Source: Sphingobacteriales bacterium (GTDB lineage: Bacteria > Bacteroidota > Bacteroidia > Chitinophagales > LD1). From it: 64,000 nt of DNA. The DNA is taken from NCBI GenBank assembly GCA_018262795.1, contig JADFDM010000003.1:62001-126000 (forward strand). The letters are read 5' to 3'. Every line of letters starts with the position of its first letter. Position 1 is the first letter of the stretch. A model generated the notes under the pieces. It was not told the origin of the DNA. It saw only the letters and a program-made list of their open reading frames with translations, and did not search any database. This document shows positions 51,588-61,103 of this stretch, one piece after another. The position numbers and the translations under genes are program-made.

Positions 51588-52301
51588 TTAGTCTATTCGA
51601 TCAAAGTTTTTGAAATAAACCCGATTGTCATCAATTTCAGCTCCCTTTTGTAGAAAGTATTCTAAGAGTTCGGGAGTGTAGCAAGAGTTGGTATCGTGTT
51701 CTTTATTTATTATAAATAAGGCTTCAGCTCCTTCATTACAAAGATTTTGTTTCAAGTTGCGCAAGAAAAAATTCCACTCTTTTGACCCCCAAAGTTCTTT
51801 CGTTCGGTGGCCGTTGAAATAGGTGTGAAATCCGGTGATTACATCAAACTTCACATCAAATTCCGGAATCTCTTCAAAGGCTTTCACTGCATATTCTCTT
51901 CGGGGAATCTTTAAATAGGTTACCAATGCGTTGAAGATGGGATTAAAACCCACATCTATTGTTCGAACCTGATGCCCATAGTACATACAGACATAAGGGA
52001 AATAGCCATTGCCTGTACCTATGTCTAAAATGTTTTTTGCTGGTTTTCTCTTATTCAATCCTAGCATGTACACTCTCCAAATATTATCCAGCAGCCAGGG
52101 TTTTACATTCAAATACTTGCTATAGCCCGGATAGGGATCGTAGTCTTTATATTCATCTACTATCGCTGCAAATTTTGATGTTCGGATGCTGTTCAGAAGA
52201 GAAAATAGATCTATAGTCACTTTTAGTTTTTCAATGGCTTTAAGGGCAATGTTACCCTCTATAGATTTCTTGTATTTAGTGATGCTCTCGTACCTGTTCA
52301 T
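51588..52301 (-). CDS. SAM-dependent methyltransferase, class I
   Basis: A 237-residue protein with the Rossmann-type motif I NILDIGTGNGYFPYVCMYYGHQVRTIDVG-type strand: DIGTGNG (about 92-98) and VRTIDVG. Motif III-like VITGFHTYF follows. It probably methylates a sugar or the glycan end. The ATG overlaps the upstream GT4 stop (ATGA), so the two are coupled. The substrate is not evident. Confidence 0.85.
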   Translation of the reverse strand: MNRYESITKYKKSIEGNIALKAIEKLKVTIDLFSLLNSIRTSKFAAIVDEYKDYDPYPGYSKYLNVKPWLLDNIWRVYMLGLNKRKPAKNILDIGTGNGYFPYVCMYYGHQVRTIDVGFNPIFNALVTYLKIPRREYAVKAFEEIPEFDVKFDVITGFHTYFNGHRTKELWGSKEWNFFLRNLKQNLCNEGAEALFIINKEHDTNSCYTPELLEYFLQKGAEIDDNRVYFKNFDRID

Positions 52302-53434
52302 GGTTTAATTTGATATAATTTAAGCAGTTCATCCACATACGGTGCGATGTCATATTTTTTCACGCTTTCGATGGCATAATTACTAGCGTAGGTATAAAGT
52401 TCGGGTGTTTGGCTAAGTTCAATTATTCTATCGGCAAATGTTTGGGAATCGAACTCTTGGATGAGATACCCATTCTTTCCGTTTTCAATTAACTCTTTAT
52501 TCCCTCCACCATTAAAACAGATTACCGGTAAGCCTGCTGCCATTGCTTCCACAATTACTAAGCCGAAAGGCTCATACTTGGCGGTATGCAAAAAAATATC
52601 CGCATTTTGATATAATGCTTCTACCGCATCAGAAATGCCGGTTAATGTTACATATTCAGCCAAGTTTAATTCCTCAATTCTTTGCTTTATTGCAGCATAC
52701 ATTTTGCCTTGACCTACGATGTTCAAATGAAAGTTTAACCCCCTACTTCTAAGTATTTCAGCAATTTCAATTTGAAACAATTGATTTTTTCTTTCAATCA
52801 GGCTGCCCACAGAAATAATTTTCACCGATTCCTTCTTGCTAATTTCTCTTGGTTTTAAAGGTGCAAAAAGTTTAGTGTCTATTCCGTTCGGTAAATAATG
52901 TATCCGCTCAATGAAATCAGGAAGGTTTTCCTTGTAAAAATTTGTGGTATTTCCCGAAATGGTAATAAACCGATTTAGGCATGCTTTGTATGCCTTTAGC
53001 ATATTACGGTAAACAAACCAATCTATGATTCCTCGTTTTGAAAATAAGCTTTTGATCTTGGGCTTTTGCAGTTCAATGGTATTCCAATGTGCATGTGAAA
53101 AATAGGTAGTACCGCTTTTTATATTCCACCGACTCACCAGCTCTGCCTCGAAAAGATGTGTGTGAATAATATCGGGGTTAAAACTGGCAATGGCAGCATT
53201 CAGTTTTTCTACGTTAGCAACACTTTTTCGCAGCACAGAAAGGTGTACAGCAGCAGGTACATATTCTATTTGCACTCCTTCCGAAAGTTTTTCATATTGA
53301 TTCACCGGATGTAGGTAGATTAACTTTACCTCAATACCCTGCCTACTGGAAAGTTCCTTACAGATGTCCAAAGCTAATCTTTCAGCACCTCCTTTGGCCA
53401 AGGAGGGAATAATATGTAAGACTTTTAGTGCCAT
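52298..53434 (-). CDS. Glycosyltransferase family 4
   Basis: A 378-residue GT-B enzyme, first gene of the seven-gene cluster. It has HIIPSLAKGGAERLALDICKEL, HTHLFEAELVS, the SVGSLIERKNQLFQIEIAEIL phosphate-binding part, and the donor-site EPFGLVIVEAMAAGLPVI. All hallmark residues of active GT4 enzymes are present. The upstream 160 nt to the RND gene contain no gene. Confidence 0.9.
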   Translation of the reverse strand: MALKVLHIIPSLAKGGAERLALDICKELSSRQGIEVKLIYLHPVNQYEKLSEGVQIEYVPAAVHLSVLRKSVANVEKLNAAIASFNPDIIHTHLFEAELVSRWNIKSGTTYFSHAHWNTIELQKPKIKSLFSKRGIIDWFVYRNMLKAYKACLNRFITISGNTTNFYKENLPDFIERIHYLPNGIDTKLFAPLKPREISKKESVKIISVGSLIERKNQLFQIEIAEILRSRGLNFHLNIVGQGKMYAAIKQRIEELNLAEYVTLTGISDAVEALYQNADIFLHTAKYEPFGLVIVEAMAAGLPVICFNGGGNKELIENGKNGYLIQEFDSQTFADRIIELSQTPELYTYASNYAIESVKKYDIAPYVDELLKLYQIKP

Positions 53435-53596
53435 TTAAATATTTGCGGTAGTATATCTAAGAGTTCGCTCTAAGTTTTAAAATTGAGATGCAACCTAATA
53501 TTCTCTAAGTAGGGTTCAAACTTCTGTACCACAAATAGCCATACAGTACGGGCAACCCCGAGAATTAGTCAGCGAAATTTTGAGTAAAAAATGTCC

Positions 53597-56500
53597 TTAC
53601 TCATTTAGGGTGTTCTTAATCTTTACAAACTTCTTGCTAAACCATTCTCTGACTCTATATCCTAAAATATACATACTGGGCACTACCAGCAAGGTTAAGA
53701 AGGTAGCAGTGATGAGTCCGAAAATCATCGTCCATGCGAGGGGCCCCCAGAACTTTACGTTATCGCCACCTAAGTAGAAGTGCGCATTAAACTCACTGAA
53801 CAACGTTGCAAAATCTAAGTTTAACCCAATGGCTAATGGAATCATCCCCAAAATAGCAGCCGATGCGGTAAGGATCACCGGAGTCATACGAGTAGCGCCT
53901 CCCTCTACCACGGCCTCATCTACCTCTAAACCGCGCTCGCGTAATTCATCAATAAACTCAATGAGCAGAATACCATTTCTAATCACGATGCCGGCCAAAG
54001 CAAAGATTCCCACTCCGCTCATCACCACTGAAAATTTCATGTGTGTAAAAGCAAAGCCCAAGGCCACTCCTATCAGCGAGAAAAGCACCGTGGTGGCAAT
54101 TATTAAAGGTTTGACGACTGAGTTAAACTGAGTCACCAAAATCAGGAACATTAAAGCGAAAGCACCTATAAATGCTACCCCCAAAAAGCTAGAAGTTTCT
54201 TGTTGTTGTTCTTGCTCACCTGTCATTTTTATTTCATACCCTTCGGGTAAATCCATATTAGCGATTAACTGTTCTATCTGCGGAATTATCTCATTGGCGC
54301 TGTGCCCTTCGGTTAAGTCACTGGCTAAGGTGACCACCCGCTTTTGATTTTTGCGATTGATCACGCTGATAGAATTATCATAGCGCATTGTTGCAATGGA
54401 GGAAATAGGAACCTGACGAAATTGACCAATGCTCATATCCATAAACGATACGTTTACATTCATCAGTTGCTCTACCTTTTGCCGATCTTCTGCCCGTAAC
54501 CTCAATTGAATTGGTGCATCATCATTTGCATCGCGGAATTTTGAAATTTCTTTTCCGAAGAGAGCTGTTCTTAATTCAGAAGCAACCTGACCCAGCGAAA
54601 TTCCTTCCCGCTGCATTTTCTCCTTGTCTAACTCAATAATAATTTCAGGTTTGCTGATTTGAAGATCACTTTTCAATTCTTCAATTCCCGTAATTCCGGC
54701 TTTAGCAATCCCGGATTTTAATTGTTGTGAAAGCTTTTCTAAAACGTCAAAATCATCTCCACTGATTTCAATGTTGATGGGTTTCCCAACCGGAGGACCG
54801 TTCTTTTCTTTTTCTACAGATATTTCAGCTCCGGCAACTCCCGATTTGAATTCTTCTCTTATTTTATTCAGCCATACCGTTGTGTTAGGTTTTTGGCGAT
54901 CGGCATATTTCTTAAAGGCAACCGTCACTTTGCTTTTATTAGGGGTCGCTACCTTATCGGGGTTTTGCGGATCTCCGGCTCCTAACCCAACATTTGTAAT
55001 TACTGACGTAACATCCGGGTTGTTGTTCCCAATCACTTTATACACTCTTTTTTCAATCCCTCTGGTAACGGAATCGGTAACAATCGCATCGGTGCCCATT
55101 GGCAGTTTACAATACACATACACGAAATTCGGGTCCCCATCGGGGAATAACTCTATCTGAGGTTTGCTAAAAAAGAAAATGACCCAGCTAACAATTAGCA
55201 GCACCAACGCTCCGAGTGGCACTATTAAAGGCTTATACCCTTTAATAAAGGATCGAAGAATTTTTCTGTAGGTATTCATTACTGCCGGCCATATCCGAGT
55301 TTGCCAAGCTATGATACCCGGGTGGAAAAGGAAATGATACATCAACAGAAGAAGTATGGCAAATAAGAACAAGTTGCCTAAACCATAATGACCGGTGAGA
55401 TAAGCCAAAGCCGCAAGAATTCCGAAGATGATAAAGCCTTTGTAATAATCCTTCAGTTTTGAAGTTTTCTCGTGATCTTCCTTTTGCATAAAGGTAACCG
55501 CGAATACAGGGTTCATCACAAACGCTACAAAAAGCGATGCCCCCAGTGTAAGAATAAGCGTTACCGGAAGGTTTCGCATAAACTTCCCGATAATGCCCGG
55601 CCAGAAAAGCAAAGGGAAAAAAGGAGCTAACGTGGTCAGTGTGCCGGCTAATACCGGGATAAATACTTCCCCTGCCGCGTACTTGGCTGCTTGTTGAATG
55701 CCATAGTCGTACTTGTTATAAATACGGTGTGTATTCTCAATCACTACAATCGCATCATCCACCACAATGCCGAGCGCCAGCAGAAGTGAAAAGAGCACAA
55801 TCACATTCATCGTCATCCCCAAACCCGGCATAAAGATAAACGCCACCAACGTGGCCAACGGAACGGACAAGCCCACAAAAAAGGCATTGGTGAAGCCCAT
55901 AAAGAACATGAGAATGAACACTACAAAAATGAATCCTAGAATCACTGTGTTCAGCAAGTCGTGTAACTGCACGCGCGTATTCTCTGAGGTATCTCCGGTT
56001 ACTTTTATCTGAAGCCCTTGAGGGAATCGGTTCGCTTTATAGTCATCTAGAATCGAGTAAATCTGGTCTGTAGCTTCTATTAGATTCTCTCCGCTTCGTT
56101 TCACTACGTTGAGTGTAACCACCGATTTGTTATCGAGGTGAGCAAAATCTTGCTTCTCTTTAAATCCATCTACTACTGAAGCGATGTCTTTGAGGAACAC
56201 GGTAGTTCCTGTAAACGAACGGATAATCACGTTGCCGATTTCCTTCGGGTCTTTAAACTCGCCCGTTACTCGCAAATTTCTTCTAAACTGATCCACCCGC
56301 ACTTCCCCCCCGGATATATTCAGGTTTTCGCGCTGGATGGCATTTTCAATATCCATGAAAGAAATTCCGGCAGCCGTCATTTTATACAAATCCACATTAA
56401 TCTGTATTTCCCGATCCATCCCTCCGATAATATCTACCCGAGTGATCTCTTTCATGCTCTCAATGCGATCCTGCAAATCTTCGGCATATTGCTTGATCTG

Positions 56501-56977
56501 ATCTAACGGAATATCGCCCGCCAGATTGATATTCATTATCGGCAGTTCATTAATGTCAAATTCCTGCACCTGAGGGTCGTCTTTCAAATCGTTGGGCAAA
56601 TCTTTTTTCCCTTTTGCTACGGCATCGGTTACTCTTTGCTTGCATAGTGCCGGATCCAGGCCGGTGCCGAATTCAACCGTCATAATAGAAACATCAGAAA
56701 GCGAATTGCTGGTTACTTTTTTTACTCCCTTCAACCCCTTTACTTGTTTCTCGATGGGTTTTGTAATAAGGTTCTCAATATCTCCGGGGGTAGCTCCCGG
56801 GTAAATGGTAACAATAGAAATAGTGGGCACCACTACATCCGGGAATAATTCCTTCGGCAGATCTCTGTAGATCATCAGACCTGCCAGAAAAATCAGTATG
56901 GTGAAAACGTAAATGCTGGTGGCGTTATCAATACACCAACTTGTAAATTTTAATTCTTTTAAGCGTTCGGTTTTCAT
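53597..56977 (-). CDS. RND efflux transporter, inner-membrane permease (HAE-1 family)
   Basis: A 1126-residue protein with the two-fold repeat of RND pumps. Two groups of membrane helices flank two large periplasmic loops (LFPDVVVPTISIVTIYPGATPGD after TM1, LFPDGDPNFVYV after TM7). TM4 carries the proton-relay pair in LLALGIVVDDAIVVIENTHR, where Asp-Asp is intact. It exports drugs, bile acids or lipids from the periplasm through the outer-membrane partner, driven by proton entry. Last gene of the tetR-tolC-MFP-RND operon. Confidence 0.95.
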   Translation of the reverse strand: MKTERLKELKFTSWCIDNATSIYVFTILIFLAGLMIYRDLPKELFPDVVVPTISIVTIYPGATPGDIENLITKPIEKQVKGLKGVKKVTSNSLSDVSIMTVEFGTGLDPALCKQRVTDAVAKGKKDLPNDLKDDPQVQEFDINELPIMNINLAGDIPLDQIKQYAEDLQDRIESMKEITRVDIIGGMDREIQINVDLYKMTAAGISFMDIENAIQRENLNISGGEVRVDQFRRNLRVTGEFKDPKEIGNVIIRSFTGTTVFLKDIASVVDGFKEKQDFAHLDNKSVVTLNVVKRSGENLIEATDQIYSILDDYKANRFPQGLQIKVTGDTSENTRVQLHDLLNTVILGFIFVVFILMFFMGFTNAFFVGLSVPLATLVAFIFMPGLGMTMNVIVLFSLLLALGIVVDDAIVVIENTHRIYNKYDYGIQQAAKYAAGEVFIPVLAGTLTTLAPFFPLLFWPGIIGKFMRNLPVTLILTLGASLFVAFVMNPVFAVTFMQKEDHEKTSKLKDYYKGFIIFGILAALAYLTGHYGLGNLFLFAILLLLMYHFLFHPGIIAWQTRIWPAVMNTYRKILRSFIKGYKPLIVPLGALVLLIVSWVIFFFSKPQIELFPDGDPNFVYVYCKLPMGTDAIVTDSVTRGIEKRVYKVIGNNNPDVTSVITNVGLGAGDPQNPDKVATPNKSKVTVAFKKYADRQKPNTTVWLNKIREEFKSGVAGAEISVEKEKNGPPVGKPINIEISGDDFDVLEKLSQQLKSGIAKAGITGIEELKSDLQISKPEIIIELDKEKMQREGISLGQVASELRTALFGKEISKFRDANDDAPIQLRLRAEDRQKVEQLMNVNVSFMDMSIGQFRQVPISSIATMRYDNSISVINRKNQKRVVTLASDLTEGHSANEIIPQIEQLIANMDLPEGYEIKMTGEQEQQQETSSFLGVAFIGAFALMFLILVTQFNSVVKPLIIATTVLFSLIGVALGFAFTHMKFSVVMSGVGIFALAGIVIRNGILLIEFIDELRERGLEVDEAVVEGGATRMTPVILTASAAILGMIPLAIGLNLDFATLFSEFNAHFYLGGDNVKFWGPLAWTMIFGLITATFLTLLVVPSMYILGYRVREWFSKKFVKIKNTLNE

Positions 56978-57017
56978 CCCTTATGTCTTTATCCTCTATT
57001 TATCGAAAACAGAGTTT

Positions 57018-58166
57018 TTAAAATGTAATTCTTTGCCCGTCCACCACTTCGCTAAAACCAAAGGTGATGATTTGATCCCCTTCATTTAGGCCTTCTGTAA
57101 TGACGGTTCTTCCATTGTATTCCGGCCCGGTTTTTACCATGTGCTTCTGTGCTATTTCTACTCCGTTCTTATCAGCGGCTACTAACACATACAAGCCATC
57201 CAGTGATTTCTGTATCACATTGGTAGGAACGGTTAAGGCATCTTTTACTGTTGCATCATTAATTTTCATCTTGGCAATCATATTAGCCGCATAGCTACTG
57301 TTCCCATTATTCAGCTTTGCTTCAACCGTAAAAGTTCTGGAACGGGCATCAATGGTTTTAGAAACGTAGCTCACGATCGCTGTAATTGTTTTATTGATAT
57401 CCGGAAACTCAATTTCAACTTTATCATTCTCTCTCACTTTGCCGAAATCGCTGTCGGCCAATTTTGCCTTTACGGAAAGTTTATCACTGTTGATGATTCG
57501 GATGCCCGGCATCAACTGGCTGGGAGCCGCCATATCGCCTATTTTCAATCGCACCTCATCTACCACCCCATTGATAGGGGCTTTTATTTTTGTCATCTCT
57601 AACTGTGTTTTTTGTGCCTGCATTTGCTTTTCAAGCGCTTCCTTTTGTGTTTTAGCTTGCAGGTATTGTATTTCACTTCCAATATTCTGATCCCAAAGTC
57701 GCTTTTGCTTTTCGTAGGCAGTGGTGGCGAGATCTAACTGAGTTTGTAATATTTGAATGGCATTTTCCATTGCCGTGGTAGTTTCGGTAACTGCGAGTAA
57801 TTGCCCTTTAGTAACTCGATCGCCTTCGGTCACATAAATAGCGGTAACAATGCCGGGCTGCTGGCAAAGTGCAATAATATCTTCCGATGCATCCACGGTA
57901 CCTTGCACTTCAATATAATGCTTGAAATCTTCTTTTTGTAGAGGGCTTACTTGAACTAACTTAGCTTTCTTCTCTACTGTAAAGGAAGTGTCAATTGCAG
58001 CTATTTCTCTTTCGAGAAGGGCAATCTTAGAGGTCACCTCTTTCAATTGTGTTTTGTATTCCGCTAAGTTTTTCTTTTTCGCTGCCAGGTCTTTATCCTT
58101 CCCTCCTTTGCAGGCTGCCATAGAGAGAGTAATAATTAAAAAGAAACAGATTTTCTGAAATCTCAT
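57018..58166 (-). CDS. RND efflux periplasmic adaptor (membrane fusion protein)
   Basis: A 382-residue lipoprotein with signal IITLSMAAC. It has an N-terminal coiled coil (AAKKKNLAEYKTQLKEV), then the lipoyl-like and barrel domains in the usual order (EGDRVTKGQLLAV, GVVDEVRLKIGDMAAPS, VSYVSKTIDARSRTF, VPTNVIQKSLDGLYVLV). It links the RND pump to TolC. Spacing to the pump gene is 40 nt. Confidence 0.94.
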   Translation of the reverse strand: MRFQKICFFLIITLSMAACKGGKDKDLAAKKKNLAEYKTQLKEVTSKIALLEREIAAIDTSFTVEKKAKLVQVSPLQKEDFKHYIEVQGTVDASEDIIALCQQPGIVTAIYVTEGDRVTKGQLLAVTETTTAMENAIQILQTQLDLATTAYEKQKRLWDQNIGSEIQYLQAKTQKEALEKQMQAQKTQLEMTKIKAPINGVVDEVRLKIGDMAAPSQLMPGIRIINSDKLSVKAKLADSDFGKVRENDKVEIEFPDINKTITAIVSYVSKTIDARSRTFTVEAKLNNGNSSYAANMIAKMKINDATVKDALTVPTNVIQKSLDGLYVLVAADKNGVEIAQKHMVKTGPEYNGRTVITEGLNEGDQIITFGFSEVVDGQRITF

Positions 58167-58187
58167 GGTACGTGTTTTTTTGAGTGG

Positions 58188-59642
58188 TTATTTTATTCCC
58201 ATTGCCTTGTCTAAATCTGCTTTTGCATTTAGCAGGTTAACGGTACTTTGTATTTTTTTAAGCTGATTGGTCACAAAGTCTTGTTCACTCTGTACCAGTT
58301 CAAAACTGGAGCCTACTCCTTCCTTAAACTTGATTTGATTTTTATTGAAAATTTTCTCACTCAGCGCTACGCTTTTCTGAGTATTTGCCTCATCGGCAAT
58401 TGCTGAATTAAGGGAGGATTGAGCAACTCTAAACTGCAAGTCGGCTCCTTCCTTAAAATGTTCAAAATCGTTTTTGCTTTTCTGCTGCTCAATCTTTGCT
58501 TGCCGCACTTGTGCCAACTTTTGTCCGGAGTCGAAAATTGGAATCTTCAAGCTGAATCCGACCATTCCCTGATCAAACCACGGGCTTCTTTTTCGGGTAT
58601 CTCCATCGGGATAATAATCAGTTGTAGTTTTAAAAATGTCTGCAAATTTTTCTGTTTGAGCAGCCCATCCGTAACTTAAAAAGCCGACTAATGAGGGGTA
58701 GTAATAACTTTTCTTCTGCGCAATATCATAGCCTTTTAATCGAATAGCCACATCTAACAAACTGTATTCTACCCTTTGAGTGACATCAAATTTATTGTCA
58801 GCTACCAAATTCAACGAACTGCGCAATTCATCCATATTATCCTTTAAAATGATGGTATTGGTCAGAGGCATTCCCATTTGAAATTTGAGGTTACTCAAAG
58901 CCACCTCAGCCAGTTGGTTATGTAGGTTAATTTGGCTCTGAAGGTTCGACTCAATCAGTTCCAAGCGGTTCACATCTAATTCCTCAATTAACCCTTCTTC
59001 GTAAATTTTCCGGGTTTCAAAAAGTAATTTTTGAATCAGCTTAAGATTTTCTGACAACAGCCCTTTCGATGATTGGGCGGCCTGCGCCTGATAGTACGCT
59101 TTAGTGACTGAATAGCGAACCTCTTGATCGCTCATTTCTTTTGAAAGGCGGCTGGTTTTAAGTAGATCTTTGGTGGCTTTAATGCCAAATAAATACCGGG
59201 CATCAAAAATTAGTTGCGATACCTGAAGTCCGGCCGACAGGCTATGAGGAAGTACAAAAGAAATCTTTTGATCTTTCCCTTCTACCGAGCTCTGATAGAG
59301 TAAATTTCTAACATTTGTATCGGTTTGTGCCATATAGCTAAACACCTTTGAAGTAGCACTGGAGGTATCTGAAAAAATTTTAGAAAGGCTGGGTATCAAT
59401 GGGGTTTTGAAGTTGTAGTTATAGTCTAAACTGGCGCTTATTTGCGGCAACCCTGTGCTGACTATCTCTAGATTCCTGGCTTTTGCCTCATCAATACCCA
59501 AGGCAGCATTCTTTGCATCGTTATTATTTTTTAAAGCAAAATCTACCGCTTCTTTCAGACTAAAAGCCTGTACGGAGTTGTCCTGAGCTTTTGTGGAAGC
59601 GGCTACAAAAAGCAATAGAACTAGATAGAGGACAGATTTCAT
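58188..59642 (-). CDS. Outer-membrane efflux protein, TolC family
   Basis: A 484-residue protein with a signal peptide (VLYLVLLLFVAASTKAQ) and the two internal halves of TolC channels. Each half has long helices (LIQKLLFETRKIYEEGLIEELDVNRLEL with the conserved Gly/Asp-Asn turn, and RQAKIEQQKSKNDFEHFKEG). It forms the exit duct for the RND system. It overlaps tetR by 4 nt (ATGA), so the regulator and the pump are on one mRNA. Confidence 0.94.
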   Translation of the reverse strand: MKSVLYLVLLLFVAASTKAQDNSVQAFSLKEAVDFALKNNNDAKNAALGIDEAKARNLEIVSTGLPQISASLDYNYNFKTPLIPSLSKIFSDTSSATSKVFSYMAQTDTNVRNLLYQSSVEGKDQKISFVLPHSLSAGLQVSQLIFDARYLFGIKATKDLLKTSRLSKEMSDQEVRYSVTKAYYQAQAAQSSKGLLSENLKLIQKLLFETRKIYEEGLIEELDVNRLELIESNLQSQINLHNQLAEVALSNLKFQMGMPLTNTIILKDNMDELRSSLNLVADNKFDVTQRVEYSLLDVAIRLKGYDIAQKKSYYYPSLVGFLSYGWAAQTEKFADIFKTTTDYYPDGDTRKRSPWFDQGMVGFSLKIPIFDSGQKLAQVRQAKIEQQKSKNDFEHFKEGADLQFRVAQSSLNSAIADEANTQKSVALSEKIFNKNQIKFKEGVGSSFELVQSEQDFVTNQLKKIQSTVNLLNAKADLDKAMGIK

Positions 59643-60262
59643 TTGCTCACTTTTTTAAAAATGTTTTGCTGCTCTAACAGCTTCACCCCTTTAGAGGAAA
59701 CGATGCCATGCAGATAGTAATTCAGATACTCTTTATACAAATTGATGAAGGCGTAATTTTTTACCGGAAATAATTCTTGATTAAACAATACATCAATCCC
59801 ACCGATGTATATTTTGGAGATAATGTCTGCATCCACCTCTGTTCTATATAATCCTTGTGCCTTTCCATGGAGTATGTTTTCATATACCCGTTTCAAAACG
59901 AAATCAAATTGATAATGGTTATAGATATTCCAACTTTCGGGGTAGTAGCGTTTCAGATCGTGCAAAACATGCGCATTAAACTCCTGCATCTGATTCATAA
60001 AGTAATCGGCAATCTTTATCAACTCTTCTACCGAATTCTCTGAACCTTCAATTATTTGTTCTACCTGTTCTTTTTCGGTTTGCAGATAATATTGCATCAC
60101 CATTTTTACCAAATCTGCTTTATTCTTTACAAAACGGTAAATAGTTTTTTTACTCATGCCTAACTCCTTGGCAATCTCATCCATGGTCAACGACTTAATA
60201 CCGTACTTTTTGAATAGTTCGGTGGCCTTGAGAATCAACTGTTTGAGTTGTGGGTTTTCCAT
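59639..60262 (-). CDS. TetR/AcrR family transcriptional regulator
   Basis: A 207-residue repressor, first gene of the efflux operon. The HTH (SLTMDEIAKELGMSKKTIYRFVKNKADLV, split around the turn) is at about 22-50, and the rest is a helical ligand domain. The start is the ATG at 60262 (MENPQLKQLILKATELF). A promoter with only 8 nt between the -7 element and the ATG supports this and indicates a near-leaderless mRNA. It probably represses its own operon. Confidence 0.92.
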   Translation of the reverse strand: MENPQLKQLILKATELFKKYGIKSLTMDEIAKELGMSKKTIYRFVKNKADLVKMVMQYYLQTEKEQVEQIIEGSENSVEELIKIADYFMNQMQEFNAHVLHDLKRYYPESWNIYNHYQFDFVLKRVYENILHGKAQGLYRTEVDADIISKIYIGGIDVLFNQELFPVKNYAFINLYKEYLNYYLHGIVSSKGVKLLEQQNIFKKVSK

Positions 60263-60270
60263 GAGCGCGG

Positions 60271-60301
60271 CAAATGTATATGAACTAAACTTTGGAAACA
60301 A
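60271..60301 (-). promoter_or_regulatory. Promoter of the tetR-tolC-MFP-RND operon
   Basis: Minus strand: TTG (60299-60301), 20-nt spacer, TACATTTG (60271-60278), a full match to the Bacteroidota consensus. GGAAAC / GTTTCC arms (60294-60321) overlap the -33 side and could bind TetR (inference). The 305-nt divergent gap 60263-60567 contains this promoter and the marR promoter and no gene. Confidence 0.75.
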
Positions 60302-60527
60302 AAAAAAGTTACAAAGTTTCCGAACCATCCTCTCCCGCTGCTTTTTTACAGCTCGGAAATTGAATTTTTGAGCGACCGGAATTCAATTCTTGCCAGCTTG
60401 CAGCTTTAAATCCGGGTTTTGACTTTCAAAATTTGAGCAGGATATACCGGAAGAAAATCGCTTGCTTCTTGCTTCCGTACGAAATGAGGTGCCGCAGGCT
60501 TTTAAATATGTTAATTGTCGCCACAAA

Positions 60528-60543
60528 ATTTGTAGATACAAAT
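60528..60543. promoter_or_regulatory. Candidate MarR operator upstream of marR
   Basis: ATTTGTAGATACAAAT: two 7-nt arms around a 2-nt centre. It overlaps the -33 element of the marR promoter. The core TTGTANNTACAA is shared with the site upstream of yceI. Confidence 0.7.
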
Positions 60544-60559
60544 ATTACACTTACATTTG
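60530..60559 (+). promoter_or_regulatory. Promoter of marR
   Basis: TTG (60530-60532), 19-nt spacer, TACATTTG (60552-60559), a full match to the consensus. The ATG at 60568 is 8 nt past the -7 element, so the transcript would be nearly leaderless. Confidence 0.78.
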
Positions 60560-60567
60560 CCCTCGTT

Positions 60568-61023
60568 ATGGCAAGTATTGAGGAAGAAATTAAACAGCAA
60601 AAGAAATTCGCTAACGAATATGAAAAGGCGATTGTCAATATTCTTTTTACCAGCGGCTGGCTCTACAATGCAAATGCAACGCTCTTAAAAAGGTATGACA
60701 TCACTCCGGAGCAGTATAATGTATTGCGCATACTTCGCGGAGCGTCTCCATCCCCCTTGATGTTAGGGGACATCAGTTCTCGGATGTTGGACAAAGCCAG
60801 CAACGCTACCCGTTTGGTAGAAAAATTGCGTCTAAAAACGCTTGTAGAGCGAGAGTTGTGCCCTAACAATAGGAGACAAGTGGATATTGTGATAACCAAG
60901 AAAGGACTTTCTCTTTTAGCTAAAATTGATAAAGAGGAGAATCTCCGAAATAACTTATTGAAAAACATTACTAAAGCCGAAGCCGCTGAACTAAACCGAC
61001 TGTTAGATAAAGCAAGAGGCTAA
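60568..61023 (+). CDS. MarR family transcriptional regulator
   Basis: A 151-residue winged-helix regulator. Helices FLFTSGWL-like dimerisation segment, ITPEQYNVLRIL, LMLGDISSRMLDKASNATRLVEKL recognition part, and the wing LVERELCPNNRRQVDIVITKKG are all visible. The ATG at 60568 (MASIEEEIKQQ) is favoured over the upstream frame start by the promoter position. It stands directly upstream of yceI, pirin and an FMN reductase, a grouping often MarR-controlled in Bacteroidota. It likely senses a quinone or oxidant (inference). Confidence 0.9.
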   Translation: MASIEEEIKQQKKFANEYEKAIVNILFTSGWLYNANATLLKRYDITPEQYNVLRILRGASPSPLMLGDISSRMLDKASNATRLVEKLRLKTLVERELCPNNRRQVDIVITKKGLSLLAKIDKEENLRNNLLKNITKAEAAELNRLLDKARG

Positions 61024-61039
61024 ATTTTTTACTTAAACT

Positions 61040-61053
61040 ATTGTATATACAAT
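61040..61053. promoter_or_regulatory. Candidate MarR operator upstream of yceI
   Basis: ATTGTATATACAAT is a perfect 14-bp palindrome 50 nt before the yceI ATG. It contains the same TTGTANNTACAA core as the site at 60528-60543. Confidence 0.72.
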
Positions 61054-61103
61054 TATCTTTTAAACAGGAATCTGATTTTTTTTAAAAACTAAACATTCAA
61101 ACC

